Assembly: GCA_015227615.1 (NCBI GenBank)
Contig: JAALGZ010000060.1
Coordinates: forward strand, 62,001 to 126,000
From: Labyrinthula sp. Ha
Taxonomy: Eukaryota; Sar; Bigyra; Labyrinthulida; Labyrinthulaceae
Direction of reading: 5' to 3'
DNA: 64,000 nt
The translations under genes were made by a program, and so were the position numbers. Of this stretch, positions 51,600-62,356 are shown one piece after another. The stretch's first letter is position 1; every line of letters begins with the position of its first letter. Below the pieces are notes generated by a model. It did not search any database. It worked only from the letters and a program-made list of their open reading frames with translations, and was not told where the DNA came from.

Positions 51600-52046
51600 T
51601 TAGAAATATAGGAAAGGATGGATTATGGATATAGTAACAATTTGTAAACTCCACAAAAATGCAACAATTTTAGGTTTTAGCGGTATGTCTTCTCGGAAAA
51701 TGGGTGCCCAAAAAGGCTCGGGTTTAACTCTAACGTCAAAGCTGAGTGGGTGTTCTTCGGTTACCAGTTTTATCTCATCGGTTTTATTTAAAACTGCGTC
51801 CAGGGGAAATGGAACAGGAGGTTTAGAACTTTTACAGATGTGTTCAAGCTCTCTCAACCTGTTATATACATAAATAACTCCTTCGTGAGTGTTAAATAGT
51901 TCAGTTGCTTCTTCAACCGGTAGTCTTTCATCTTTCCCAGTAGCAAGCCAGTGCTTCAAAGCTTTTCTCACAAGTTTATCTTTCAGGTAGTGCTGAAACT
52001 TATCATCCTCTCTTAAGTTCTTTAATATCTTGTTTATATTCTCCAT
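51600..52046 (-). CDS. Small conserved-looking protein, unrecognised; possible C-terminal introns
   Basis: A 148-residue frame from the ATG at 52046; a TTG two codons earlier is not needed. Residues 1-95 are helical and charged (ILKNLREDDKFQHYLKDKLVRKALKHWL, then LPVEEATELF and VYNRLRELEHIC), followed by a Pro-rich linker and VKPEPFWAPIF. I do not recognise the family. The last 21 residues are suddenly hydrophobic and T-rich in DNA, like the read-through of the intron in the COG7-like gene. The same reading frame stays open for 77 codons after the TAA, to 51369. Hence the tail may be a tail-anchor membrane segment or an intron starting GTTGCA near 51665. A second intron-like block (GTATATG...TTTTTTCAG, 48 nt) lies at 51476-51523. 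The true C terminus is unresolved. Confidence 0.55.
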   Translation of the reverse strand: MENINKILKNLREDDKFQHYLKDKLVRKALKHWLATGKDERLPVEEATELFNTHEGVIYVYNRLRELEHICKSSKPPVPFPLDAVLNKTDEIKLVTEEHPLSFDVRVKPEPFWAPIFREDIPLKPKIVAFLWSLQIVTISIIHPFLYF

Positions 52047-54934
52047 TTGCAAAAACTCACCTTAATTCCGTTGATGTAATCTCAGCTTAACTGATAACTA
52101 CGACTGGTATCATGTTAACATGCCCTAATTTCAAGTCTCTGCCTTTACCATGAATCTTGGTGAACCAGATACCTTGCCTACACGAAATCCCTTGCCCAAC
52201 CTGCCATTTTATCCGAAGCCGAAATCATCATGAGAATTGAAGCCGAGTTGACCTCGTTAGCGAGAAGATGTTCTCCCGCTTCACTACAATATGGTAAGAT
52301 AAATAATTAAAAGAGTCTAAGTTACTTGATGACTGAGACCAAAACGATATTCAAGTAGACAAAGACAGTAGAACATGTGTACTGTCACATTACAACCCGA
52401 TAGCCCTTGAAGGAACTTTCTGGGAAAAGGTTTTGAATCTAACAGAGTAGCAGAGAATTTCTAAGGTAAGCAAACTGAAAACATGAATTGACTGTTTTCC
52501 TCTTCCATGACTGCTTCTTACCTATTAAAAACAGTTCTTCTTAAATTGTACGACCATGCAAAACGAAATTTTGAGTGGAAAAAGTTTCAGATCTCCTTAA
52601 TGTTTCATATTTGACTTAATTTTCGGTAGGACTGAAACTTTATCAACTGCTTCACCCGGAAAAAAATTCTTAAAAACAATAGATGTTCAATTGCTTCTCT
52701 CATTTTGCTTTTTCCTAAGTCCACAAATAACTCATTTTCACACTTAAGACTCTCTATTGATACAAGCGTTACTTATAATTGGAGTTATTTCAACAAGTCT
52801 AGAAAAAAACTCATGTATATTCTCTGAAATAGTACTATAAAAATTTTCAAATTAGTAAATTGCCAAATTGTAAAGGCTTAAAATTACTGGTGTCTAAGAA
52901 AAAATTAATTTAATGGAAGATAACAATGTAAGTGAGCTTGTAATTAATGTTGGACCCCATAAAATCTGCTTGAAAATGCTTTTTTAAGTAAATATTTCAA
53001 AGTACAGACAGAACGCAATTAATATATTCTAATATGGATATGAAGGTACTTCGTATAAATTCACATAGAAAATTTCGAGGTTTCCCTGAAACTTCTTCCT
53101 ACTTAGAAATAGTTGAATTTAGAGCTATTTATTAAGACTCTTACTAAGTACTAAGTAATTTGCTTTGGCATTGTCTTTTGCGAGAGACCAGATGTCGTCA
53201 GAGTTGCGACACAATTTACTTCAAACAGAAGAGGTCGATGAACCAAAGATTGAAAGTTTCACTCATTAATGCTAATTAGTTCACAAGAATGTACAACTCA
53301 AATAAAAAGATACCTAAGAGTTTACTTCTCATGTATAAGTACATTCAGTAAATGTTTCTGTGCTTACAAAGATATATGTGTTAGAGAAGTCCTAAACTAA
53401 CATTTATTTTAACAGAGCCCTAGATCCGAGTTTTTGCCTTGATAATGCAAGATGCTATACATAGCTGAGGGTTATACTTCAGTTCACCGCTAATGAATCT
53501 CCCTCGAAAAAACTTTGAGAGTAATAATCTCAGATAATGTAGTAAGTCTTCAGTGCTGATATTAAGAATACACGCTCTGCATACATTTCGTGTAAATAAG
53601 TTTGTTTGCACATGTGAACATCCACTTGCGCAAACTTGGTGTACTATTTTTCTGCTGCTGGAGTTTTAGAAATTTGGAAATATGAATTGTTCAAAAAGAT
53701 TCTCTAGAGGCAAGTTCGTATAGAATTTCTGACAGATACGATTGAAATGTTCGGGTCATGTGGAGTATTAATGGAGCAGTGCATATGCGGTAGATCTTAA
53801 GGTACACATGTTTTCAAAAAGGAAAATCCAGGGTTTATACTAATAAATTTTGTACAGATATCTAATTTTCCTCAAACTTGGTTCTAAGGTTGCGATATAT
53901 TTCAGAATACTCAATATAATTCAATTAATCGATTGGGTATTTTTAGCTTCCTGAAGGTACAACGTCTGTTATTGTTTCAATTGTTCATAACATTTGGCTA
54001 GCTAAAACTAGAGATATCGCAGTATGCTGAGTTAGCTTCCCTAACACAATAAGAAGTAGCAGAAAGGTCAAGTATAGGGTTGTTGCTATGCATTTTCTTA
54101 AATTTTGAACGTTGCGATGAGTACTCAAAGGAAACGTATGATGACAGCTTTTTGAATTCTAGAAATTGTACATGGGTTCATACAACGATGAATTTTTTAG
54201 TGAAGAGTATTCACAAAGCTCTGGTTATACATGACAAACAGTTGGTTTTTTATCACTGATTATAAACTTAGAAGCCACAAATTCATTTATTTTGGATCTT
54301 GTGTTGTTGTTGCGACTGCGATATAAACTCTAAAATGGACTAAGCAGTGTTTAGCTAAAAAAATCTTGGGTTCAAAAGCTTGTGAACCTAATGGTCACTA
54401 CAAAATGATATATCTCAGGAATTACTACTGAGACAGATTCAACTGTTAAGAACAAATAATAGTATTTACCTGGTAGCCTAGTAGTACGATATAAACAGAA
54501 AATGTGCTCCCTATAGTACTTCTTCCCTTTCCGGATGCATGATTTCAACCTGGGCACTAGTGAATTTTATTTGCTTGATCCCTGAATACAAAGCGTGACT
54601 TTTTTTATCTTTACTATAATATTCCTTCGATGGATCCATACCATAGGATGTAAGAACACTCAAAAGAAAATATTATTAAAACATTGGTATTATTAGAGGT
54701 ATTATTTATTGTCGATGATAATTGAATTTTGCCAACTTACATAGCATCGAAAGGTACTATTATTGCCAAGCCAACCAACTTCAACAAATCTAGATACCAT
54801 CTAAGTCCCAAATTTATTTCTGTTAAGCGTACTTAGAAAAAATAAGAACAACCCCACTTTTTTTATAAATAGATCTTCTTGTAGGAGTCAAATTTCCACG
54901 AGTGTTGGAAACATGCTCAAATATGGTCATATCA
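52047..54934. other. Intergenic, no gene seen
   Basis: Upstream side of the small minus-strand gene. GGTGAGT occurs 10-20 bp before its ATG on the coding strand and could be a 5'UTR splice donor or chance. No frame above about 65 codons and no recognised element is present. Confidence 0.55.
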
Positions 54935-55413
54935 AGGGATCAGAATTGGTTTGCTGATGATTTGTTAATAAGAATTCTACCCACATTGCATTTAATGATT
55001 GATTGAGATATTTCCCAAACCATTTTGGATGATTATTGATAATCACTTGATTATTAGCACAAGCCCCTGCGTCAAATACCCCAAAAAAATCTTCATTTTT
55101 GCACCGTATGTCAAGCTTGACAATATTAACCACATGGTCCAACCACATCCTATTACTGGAATATTTTTGTGTCAACTCGCCAATTTTTAAGGATTTTCAT
55201 AAGACGCAGAAAAAATTAAGAAATATATGGAAACTTAGAACAAGGCCGGATAACTCATTTTTGCTGATAACCAGAATAAAATCTCAATCATCTGATAAAA
55301 ATCTAAATCTCAATCATCTGATAAAAATCTAAATCTCAATACTTATATTGACAATTAGAATCAAAGCAATTATCAAACAATTAATGATCATTTTTATTAA
55401 ATCCGAAACCTAG
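54935..55413 (-). mobile_element. MITE-like element, copy B (inverted)
   Basis: A 479-bp copy in the opposite orientation to A and C. On its own strand it begins TAGGTTTCGGATTTAATAAA and ends near the complement of GGGATCAGAATTGG. The TA is intact on one side and altered on the other. The right arm contains CCAAAATGGTTTGGG...CAATCAATCATT, matching copy A. It has expanded internally by a tandem repeat. There is no coding capacity. Confidence 0.6.
55283..55340. repeat. 26-bp tandem repeat inside element copy B
   Basis: Two perfect units (55283-55308 and 55309-55334) plus six further bases. The unit contains ATCATCTGATAAAAATC. It is absent from copies A and C, so it arose after copy B was inserted. 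Confidence 0.85.
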
Positions 55414-56612
55414 TCATGCCACACGGACCGTTTCCAAATGATGAAAAATTCACATGCTCATGATTACTAGTACATTAAATTGGTCTCGAAAAAAATATGT
55501 TCTGCTTAGTAAATAATTTAACTAGAACTGCTTGTACACCATAAATTCATGTAATCAACTCATAAACTAGTTTGCAAATATGAGAGTCTAAAGAAACCTG
55601 TAATAAAATTAAGGAACGCCCAAACGCCATTAGCAAGAAACTCTTAGGAGCAGACTTCGAACTTTTGAACTTAAAAGTATATAATTTTACTTAATAAGTA
55701 TATCCCTAATTCAAAGAGTATAAACTGTTAAGATCTGCAAGCAAAATGTTTGGAGAATCCAGCAATAAATAAGAGGCTCATATTCTTCTAGTATTTCTGG
55801 TTTTGTTAACTTTTTATGAATGATTCCGAGAATGATGCCCAGAATGAAGAATTTTTACGAAATGGTGCTATGCCCTAGTTTCTACAACAAAAAAATGATT
55901 GTGATAAGGAACTAGCTGAAATTAGATATAATTCATCTTAGGTTGATAGTAAATTTGTTGAAAATTTCACGAACCGCTAGGATTCAGCGAATGATTTGAG
56001 TTTAACCTTCGGTTTCCCTTCAACGATAGTTTGATAAGTGTTCGGCTTTAATAAATTACATCGGATTCCGTATATAATATTATTGTGTAATCTATCTGTA
56101 ACTATTCCTGCATATTGATGACCATGTTATTACTTGCTGTTGCTTAAGTTCTATTGTTAGAAACTACTGGAAAGTTACAATAAAAATATGACACGAGAAA
56201 CTTTGTAATTTAAAAATTTATTTAATTTCACAAAAATTAATTTGAAAGTGCAATTCATATTATCGAGTGCATTTAGTTATACCAGCACATATCATTATCA
56301 CATTACTAGGTGCTAGACAATATCCTTTTCACAGTTGGATTAGCATAAAAAAGCCTTAAGTAATTGCATGTTTATTAAAATCACAGAAAACCCAGGGTTT
56401 TCCACTATTGCTCTATGATTTAGTAGATTCAATATTCCTTTAACAATATACTTGCGCGTTGATTTTGCAGTATGAGCACCCCTATCTTTTAGTACTACGA
56501 AACCAAGGCTAACTGTTTGCAGTAAAAACAATGGTGCATATCCATTTCTTTAAAATTAAATTTTGGGAATCTTCTAGAAAGTCATCTGATCGGAAAACAG
56601 CGAAGCCGAAAT
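55414..56612. other. Intergenic upstream of Lon, with one coding-like scrap
   Basis: A plus-strand stretch at 55816-56035 reads like polar protein in one frame (EFLRNGAMP, DCDKELAEIRYNSS, VDSKFVENFTNR, DSANDLSLTFGFPS) but is interrupted three times by TAG before a TGA. TAG ends real genes here (Lon, the Acl4-like gene, the coiled-coil gene), so this is a relic or chance rather than recoding. No TATA box is evident before Lon. Confidence 0.4.
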
Positions 56613-59447
56613 ATGAACGACACTTTACCGCTTCTAGGAGTCAGAAGTAGAATCCTTTTTCCAGGACAGCGTGCAGCAGTAAATATTGGAAGAAACAGCT
56701 CAAGAAACCTGGTAGAATCTTTGTTTGATATCGAAAGAAGAAATGTTAAACCAAACTCTTTTGTTATAGTTTCTGGGGTTAGGCCGAACATTCAAGAAGG
56801 AAAAAACCGTGAGTTGACCAAGTTAAAAAATGATACCATTGAAATAAAGGATATTAACTCTTCTGAAGATATCGAGTATTTCAAAGTTGGCTGCCTCGCT
56901 AAAGTAGTAAAGATTACAAAACTCCCAAGAGTAGCAGAGAAGAGATCTGACCCTGCAAGGAAAAATGTCCTTTACAATATTTTAGTCGAAGGGGTTAAGC
57001 GGGCTGAAATCTTGTCTGCCGAATACAATAAACTTGGTGGCTTTCTTCAAGCGAAACTTAGTGTACTTAAATACTCTCCTACTTCGAAATCAGGTTACCT
57101 TTCTGAGCAAGCAAAGGATGAAATAAAAGCTTTGGCACTTTCACTACAAGGTTCGATAGACGAGTTGATTGCTTCTAGAAAGAAAAATAAAAAACTGAGA
57201 GGATCAAGTTACTTGGAGGCAGCTAGAAAGCTCTCGTTGGAGTTTGAGGTAGAGAGCATCACTGCAAAAAAACTAGAGGATTACATTGACAGTTTGAGTT
57301 CTTTGATGCTCAATTCAAAAGTTATAACTTTCGAAGAGGCGCAAAATATTTTAAGTGAAGTTTATCTAGTTGACAGAGGACACTTTGTATTAAAGCTTCT
57401 GGCCAAGCAGCAAGAAATAATTTCTCTGTCTGAAAAGATTCAACAAAATATTAATGATAACATCAAAAGCAGTCAAAGAGAGTTTTATTTAAAACAGCAG
57501 ATGAGAGCAATACAGAAAGAGTTAAACAGTACTGGAGATTCGGACTCAGATGAAGAAGAAGAGGATGAAATGAGCATTTTGAAAGAAAAGTTGAAACCTA
57601 TTCTTCAGAGTCAAGAAGTTGATGAGCTGACTAGAAAAGCAATAGAGCGTGATTTTAAGCGGCTTAGAAACACTCCACCTTCGCAACCAGATCACAATGT
57701 ACTCAGAAACTATCTTGAGCTGGTTACCGATTTACCCTGGCCAGGTATTGGTCAAGCTCGAAAGAAACCTACTTTCGCAGATATAGATTTAGATGCTGCG
57801 AAAGCCAAACTCGATGAAGATCATTATGGTCTACAGAAAGTTAAGCAGCGTCTCGTTGAATTTTTGGCTATAAGGAAAATGCAAGCTCTAACCCCAGAAG
57901 AAAATCAGCGTACAAAAAAAGGGGCTATATTGTGCCTAGTAGGAGCTCCAGGGGTTGGAAAGACATCTGTTGGAAAATCAATAGCAGCAGTGCTAGACAG
58001 GCCTTTCGCTAGAATTAGTCTTGGTGGGGTAAGAGATGAAGCTGAGATTAGAGGCCATAGACGGACTTATATAGGTGCTATGCCAGGATTGATCATTAAT
58101 ACCCTAAGAAAGTTAGGTAGTCGAAGCCCAGTAATTTTGTTAGATGAGATAGACAAGCTGTCTTCTAGCAGAGGGCAAACTACTGGGGATCCAAGTGCTG
58201 CCATGCTGGAAGTTCTGGACCCAGAGCAGAATGGAACGTTTACGGATCACTACTTAAATCTACCATTTGATTTAAGCGATGTTGTATTCGTTGCAACTGC
58301 TAATGAAATAAGCGGGCAAGGTGGTCAGATATCTCCGCCATTACTGGACAGGATGGAAGTAATTGAAATATCAAGCTATACACTGGCAGAAAAAATGGAA
58401 ATTGCAAAGCGTTACTTGCTACCGAAACAACTCAAGGCGACGGGTCTCGACCATTTTGTTGACTTATCTGTGACTGACTCCGCAGTTAGGAAAGTGATAA
58501 GAAACCATACAAGAGAAGCTGGGGTTAGAAGGTTAGAAAAGAACTTTGGGGCAATTTGCAGACATTACGTACTGGCATACTTAGAGAAGCACCCAGGTGT
58601 GCATGCTAATGAAGTCATTACTAGGGAGAACTTCTTTTTGAGGGATGAAGATGTAGAACTTATCCTGGGACCTGGAATGAAATCTTTTGAAGAAGACCTT
58701 TCAGAAAAAGATATGAAACCTGGCATGAGCCTAGGTCTGGCTTGGACAAGTTTCGGGGGTGAAACCCTTCTGATCGAGGCTGTAATTGCCCCAGGAACAG
58801 GTAGACTGCATTTGACTGGGAAACTCGGCCAAGTGATGCAGGAGAGTGTGAAGACAGCCTTCAGTCATATTATCTCTAACTCCTCCCTGTTCAACCTTAA
58901 CCATCTTTACGTGAATATCTGGAAATCTAAGTTGAATCTTTTCGAAATCTTGAGGTTTGTGGATTTACATGTTCATTTTCCTGCAGGGGCTGTGCCAAAG
59001 GATGGACCTAGTGCCGGAGTTGCCATTACCTCAGCCATTCTCTCTGCGCTGACTAATAAAAGGATAAGACCTAGTATGTGCATGACTGGGGAAATTACCT
59101 TGACTGGGAGAGTTCTACCAGTTGGTGGGATAAAGGAAAAAGTCCTTGCTGCCCACCGAGCAGGGATATCAACGGTGCTCCTGCCTGCTCTGAACGAGTC
59201 TGATTTTGAGGAATTTAAGAAAGAAGTGTCTCCTGAAGTTCTTAGTGAGTTACAAGTTCACTTTGTTGAGCACTCTTATGAAGCTGTAGATCTGTTATTT
59301 GACTCTGAAACCTACGCTCCTAGACCAAGATGGTTGAATGAGATCTTGAGAATGAAGCTGACCGATCCATCTTCAAGTTGGTATGACGCAGAGTATAAAG
59401 AGGAAGATATAGTTGACCCACGAAGAAGTTTCAAGGCTAAATTGTAG
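56613..59447 (+). CDS. LONP2: Peroxisomal Lon protease (ATP-dependent serine peptidase)
   Basis: A 944-residue LonA-type AAA+ protease with all parts present. The N domain starts LPLLGVRSRILFPG near residue 4 and continues to about 300. An acidic run (309-319) precedes the ATPase. Walker A GAPGVGKT is at 444-451 and Walker B VILLDE at 507-512. The peptidase domain has the Ser-Lys dyad: Ser800 in PKDGPSAG and Lys843 in GGIKEK, 43 apart as in E. coli Lon (Ser679/Lys722). There is no mitochondrial presequence, and the last three residues are AKL, a good PTS1 signal, so the protein should act in the peroxisome matrix, degrading misfolded or oxidised enzymes and helping matrix-protein processing as plant LON2 and animal LONP2 do. 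The start is the first ATG and aligns with the family N terminus. It converges on the DDHD gene, 85 bp away. Confidence 0.96.
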   Translation: MNDTLPLLGVRSRILFPGQRAAVNIGRNSSRNLVESLFDIERRNVKPNSFVIVSGVRPNIQEGKNRELTKLKNDTIEIKDINSSEDIEYFKVGCLAKVVKITKLPRVAEKRSDPARKNVLYNILVEGVKRAEILSAEYNKLGGFLQAKLSVLKYSPTSKSGYLSEQAKDEIKALALSLQGSIDELIASRKKNKKLRGSSYLEAARKLSLEFEVESITAKKLEDYIDSLSSLMLNSKVITFEEAQNILSEVYLVDRGHFVLKLLAKQQEIISLSEKIQQNINDNIKSSQREFYLKQQMRAIQKELNSTGDSDSDEEEEDEMSILKEKLKPILQSQEVDELTRKAIERDFKRLRNTPPSQPDHNVLRNYLELVTDLPWPGIGQARKKPTFADIDLDAAKAKLDEDHYGLQKVKQRLVEFLAIRKMQALTPEENQRTKKGAILCLVGAPGVGKTSVGKSIAAVLDRPFARISLGGVRDEAEIRGHRRTYIGAMPGLIINTLRKLGSRSPVILLDEIDKLSSSRGQTTGDPSAAMLEVLDPEQNGTFTDHYLNLPFDLSDVVFVATANEISGQGGQISPPLLDRMEVIEISSYTLAEKMEIAKRYLLPKQLKATGLDHFVDLSVTDSAVRKVIRNHTREAGVRRLEKNFGAICRHYVLAYLEKHPGVHANEVITRENFFLRDEDVELILGPGMKSFEEDLSEKDMKPGMSLGLAWTSFGGETLLIEAVIAPGTGRLHLTGKLGQVMQESVKTAFSHIISNSSLFNLNHLYVNIWKSKLNLFEILRFVDLHVHFPAGAVPKDGPSAGVAITSAILSALTNKRIRPSMCMTGEITLTGRVLPVGGIKEKVLAAHRAGISTVLLPALNESDFEEFKKEVSPEVLSELQVHFVEHSYEAVDLLFDSETYAPRPRWLNEILRMKLTDPSSSWYDAEYKEEDIVDPRRSFKAKL

Positions 59448-59532
59448 ATAAAATCAGGAAACTGTAATTTGTAAACAATGTCTAAGCAATTTTTTATATT
59501 CCTAAGTTCGTACCCCTTATCAGACCGTGTTG

Positions 59533-62304
59533 CTATCCTGTAGCAGTGATAAGAGAGCGTGTAGAATTTATCTTTTGCGTGACAGTTTTTCGCGTCTCAT
59601 CGAAGAAATCTTTCCAAGCATCTGAGCTCACAACGTCTCTCCGTGAAGAAAGATCTCGAAAGAAACCATTAAGCATAACAACCCTCTTATTCAATAGATT
59701 TGGATCAAGCGACCTAGTTAGACCAGATGACGGAAGAGCAGATAATGGAGGTGGTCCCTCCCCGGCGGTCACACCCTTTTCATGGGATGTCAACTCCTTT
59801 GTAAGCGCGGCATGAAACTCTTTTATCTCTCTATTTCTCCTCCTAACCAGGAACTCTGTAGTAAAGTTGAAGTCCATTGAAAACTTTGCTCTTATCAGGT
59901 ATACTGCGAAACCTTCCGAATGAACCTCATACCCCACGACAACTCTAGATTCAAACTCTTCATGCAAATGATAGGAAATCTCGGCACCAGCAGGTAACAT
60001 TTCCAATATCTTAGCTAAAGACTCTTCAAAATCTTCTATGTTATCCTTTGAAACCCTAACTTTTAGGCAATCTCCATACCTGAAACAAAACTTGAAGATC
60101 CCTGCTCCTTTCCAAATTTTCAACGCTCGAACTTTTGAAACATCTAAGCAGCGAATCAGTGTCGACTCAGGGGAAGGGCCAAACTTATAAGAAGATAGCA
60201 CATTGGATCGTAACACATAGTACCCCTTATCCCATGTTTTTGTCCAAGACGACTCATTCCGTTTTTCCAGTACCCCAAAATAATCACTACCAAACAATTT
60301 ACTTTCCAACTCTTGTTCACTATATCCTTGCTTAGATTTAGATTGTCTGAAGTTTCCTCGAAGAGTCTTATTCACATTCTGAATATGCTGCAGTTTTTCA
60401 AACCAGTTTTTGGCCTCCTCCCATGACGGTGCTCTAAACAAGCATCGCTCACTAAACACTTCTGGAATGACTCCACTCTTTCCTTTTGCCGATACGGCCT
60501 TATCAGAACCAAGTCCAAGACTCGGCTTCCTGGGAACCGTGGGATGGTTATTGGCGGATCTAGCCTCATTTTCTAGAATATCCACAGACACAACTTCAAA
60601 GGTTCTGGAAGTATTTTGTTCCCTTTGAAACAACCCTTCACTTATACTTCTCTGATCACTCTTGGAATTCTTTCCCAAGCCAGCAAATTTATATAGTTTA
60701 GAAGAAAGTTCTTCTTCTTGATGGTAAGAAACCATAATATTAGACTGCGCCATGTCAAATGACGTTAACTGGTCCCCAAGTTGACGTTCCAGACAATCTT
60801 CAAACAGATATAAGAAACCACATTGGATAAAAATAACACAGTCATACTGGAATTCTGTTACCTCACTAAAATAGAATACTTCAGATGTCGAAAATAAAGA
60901 AATAATTTCCATACTGAAATCAACTGGCCTCTGTTTCTGAGCAATTCGAAGGTCCTTGAGATCAACAGTTTTAAAGAGTTTGTCACCTATCGAAGCTTTA
61001 AAATTAGCCATTTTCTGAAGAGACTGCCCTGAACCCAATAGCAGTGCTAAGTCTTCTACTAAGACAGAGAGAACAAGAGAAGATACACTTGTATTAGACC
61101 AGTACGTAGAATGAGATGAAATAGCACTTGGAAGACTCATCATATTCTCAAACCTTGAAATAGGTAGGGTAAAATCTACTACTTGATTGAACAACTCAGC
61201 TTCTTTCACAGAATAATATTTCTGAAATATATCTCCAAGAGAAAGCTTTTCTAATCCAGATATATTAGGTAAATCTAAGCTTGTTGAGTCTAACTCGGAT
61301 ACAAGGGGTGCAATTTTCCAAGATATTGCATCTAGTGGATGAATAATATTTACAAACCGGATTCCAGAAGGCAAGAGTTTTACTTTTTCATTCATATCTT
61401 TTTGAGAAAGGATTTTTCCGGTTTTCTCATCAAACATATCGCCACGTAACAATCGAAGTAAAGAAATGGGGGATCCACAACAAAATAAGTTAGAAACTTC
61501 AAAATCCAACTTGGGTACTATTACATCTTTGCGACTTCTTGTAAGTAAATCTAAAATAATCATCGTCCCTAGACTATGAGCAAACAGAGAAATTCGCCCT
61601 TTATTTCCTTCATCTGCAAAACCAGGATGTGTTTGACAATGAATTCTATATTTTTCGTTTAGTTGTTTACAAACTGTGTTCAATATCCTTTGAGCAAATT
61701 TCGGCGACAAGTAGAGAAATCCATCTAACAACGTTTCAGTGATGAAGTTTCGTATTGAAGCAACTCCATCCGGTGCAAGTCTTTCATTCAAGATATGCTC
61801 AATTTCAAAATCTTCTCTTAGGTTTTCATGCCATTCAATGGATTCGATCTTCAAATTTAAAGGAAAATACTTTTGTTTTAGGTTTGTTTCTCTTCGATAT
61901 AATAGTTGTTCAAAAGATAGTTTAAAATCAAATAAACCACCTGAAAGACCTCCTTTAACTCCATCCCAAGATTGATCATGTTCAATGAAATCTTGGTGCT
62001 TTCCAATGCCATGAATGACAAACATTAAATGGTTTGTACAGGTTAGCTCCATATCCATTTCTACAGCTGAGATATTTTTTAGATCAGATGACTCAGTTAT
62101 TTTTTGTTTTTGATGGAGAATTTTCTCCTTTGATTTCAAAATATCATCGCTCCAGCAGCCTGGTAGAGGTTTCGTTTGTTTTCTCTCTTTCTCAATTGGG
62201 AGGACAACATCAACGTGCTGCGTCTTATCGATACTTGGAACTGAAAGTGAATCTTGTGGAAGCACAGAATAATTTGAATCCTTCTGTTTATTACTAACTT
62301 GCAT
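59533..62304 (-). CDS. DDHD-domain phospholipase with PH and PX domains
   Basis: A 923-residue protein. Residues 1-85 are polar and probably disordered. Residues 88-440 form a PA-PLA1/DDHD lipase: VIHGIG near 97, nucleophile Ser244 in AHSLG (the usual first Gly of GxSxG is Ala), CCGSPISLLRLLRG, HPLD at 322-325 and HSTYW at 398-402, the DDHD-region metal/catalytic-like residues. Then come a PH domain whose halves (about 480-530 and 618-645, ending FRAPSWEEAKNWFEKL) are split by a roughly 90-residue polar insert, a second PH domain (about 675-775) and a C-terminal PX domain (about 785-915, with FLVRRRNREIKEFHAAL). Known DDHD enzymes hydrolyse phosphatidic acid and other phospholipids at Golgi, ER or mitochondrial surfaces. 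The PH and PX modules predict phosphoinositide-guided membrane targeting (inference). Confidence 0.85.
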   Translation of the reverse strand: MQVSNKQKDSNYSVLPQDSLSVPSIDKTQHVDVVLPIEKERKQTKPLPGCWSDDILKSKEKILHQKQKITESSDLKNISAVEMDMELTCTNHLMFVIHGIGKHQDFIEHDQSWDGVKGGLSGGLFDFKLSFEQLLYRRETNLKQKYFPLNLKIESIEWHENLREDFEIEHILNERLAPDGVASIRNFITETLLDGFLYLSPKFAQRILNTVCKQLNEKYRIHCQTHPGFADEGNKGRISLFAHSLGTMIILDLLTRSRKDVIVPKLDFEVSNLFCCGSPISLLRLLRGDMFDEKTGKILSQKDMNEKVKLLPSGIRFVNIIHPLDAISWKIAPLVSELDSTSLDLPNISGLEKLSLGDIFQKYYSVKEAELFNQVVDFTLPISRFENMMSLPSAISSHSTYWSNTSVSSLVLSVLVEDLALLLGSGQSLQKMANFKASIGDKLFKTVDLKDLRIAQKQRPVDFSMEIISLFSTSEVFYFSEVTEFQYDCVIFIQCGFLYLFEDCLERQLGDQLTSFDMAQSNIMVSYHQEEELSSKLYKFAGLGKNSKSDQRSISEGLFQREQNTSRTFEVVSVDILENEARSANNHPTVPRKPSLGLGSDKAVSAKGKSGVIPEVFSERCLFRAPSWEEAKNWFEKLQHIQNVNKTLRGNFRQSKSKQGYSEQELESKLFGSDYFGVLEKRNESSWTKTWDKGYYVLRSNVLSSYKFGPSPESTLIRCLDVSKVRALKIWKGAGIFKFCFRYGDCLKVRVSKDNIEDFEESLAKILEMLPAGAEISYHLHEEFESRVVVGYEVHSEGFAVYLIRAKFSMDFNFTTEFLVRRRNREIKEFHAALTKELTSHEKGVTAGEGPPPLSALPSSGLTRSLDPNLLNKRVVMLNGFFRDLSSRRDVVSSDAWKDFFDETRKTVTQKINSTRSLITATG

Positions 62305-62345
62305 ATTAAAGATTTAGGTTGAGTTAGATAGCTAGAATGCGAGCT

Positions 62346-62356
62346 CTATTTATATA
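62346..62356 (-). promoter_or_regulatory. TATA-like box of the DDHD gene
   Basis: Coding-strand TATATAAATAG, 42-52 bp before the ATG, is the best TATA match near any start in the window. If used, the 5' leader would be very short. Confidence 0.45.
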
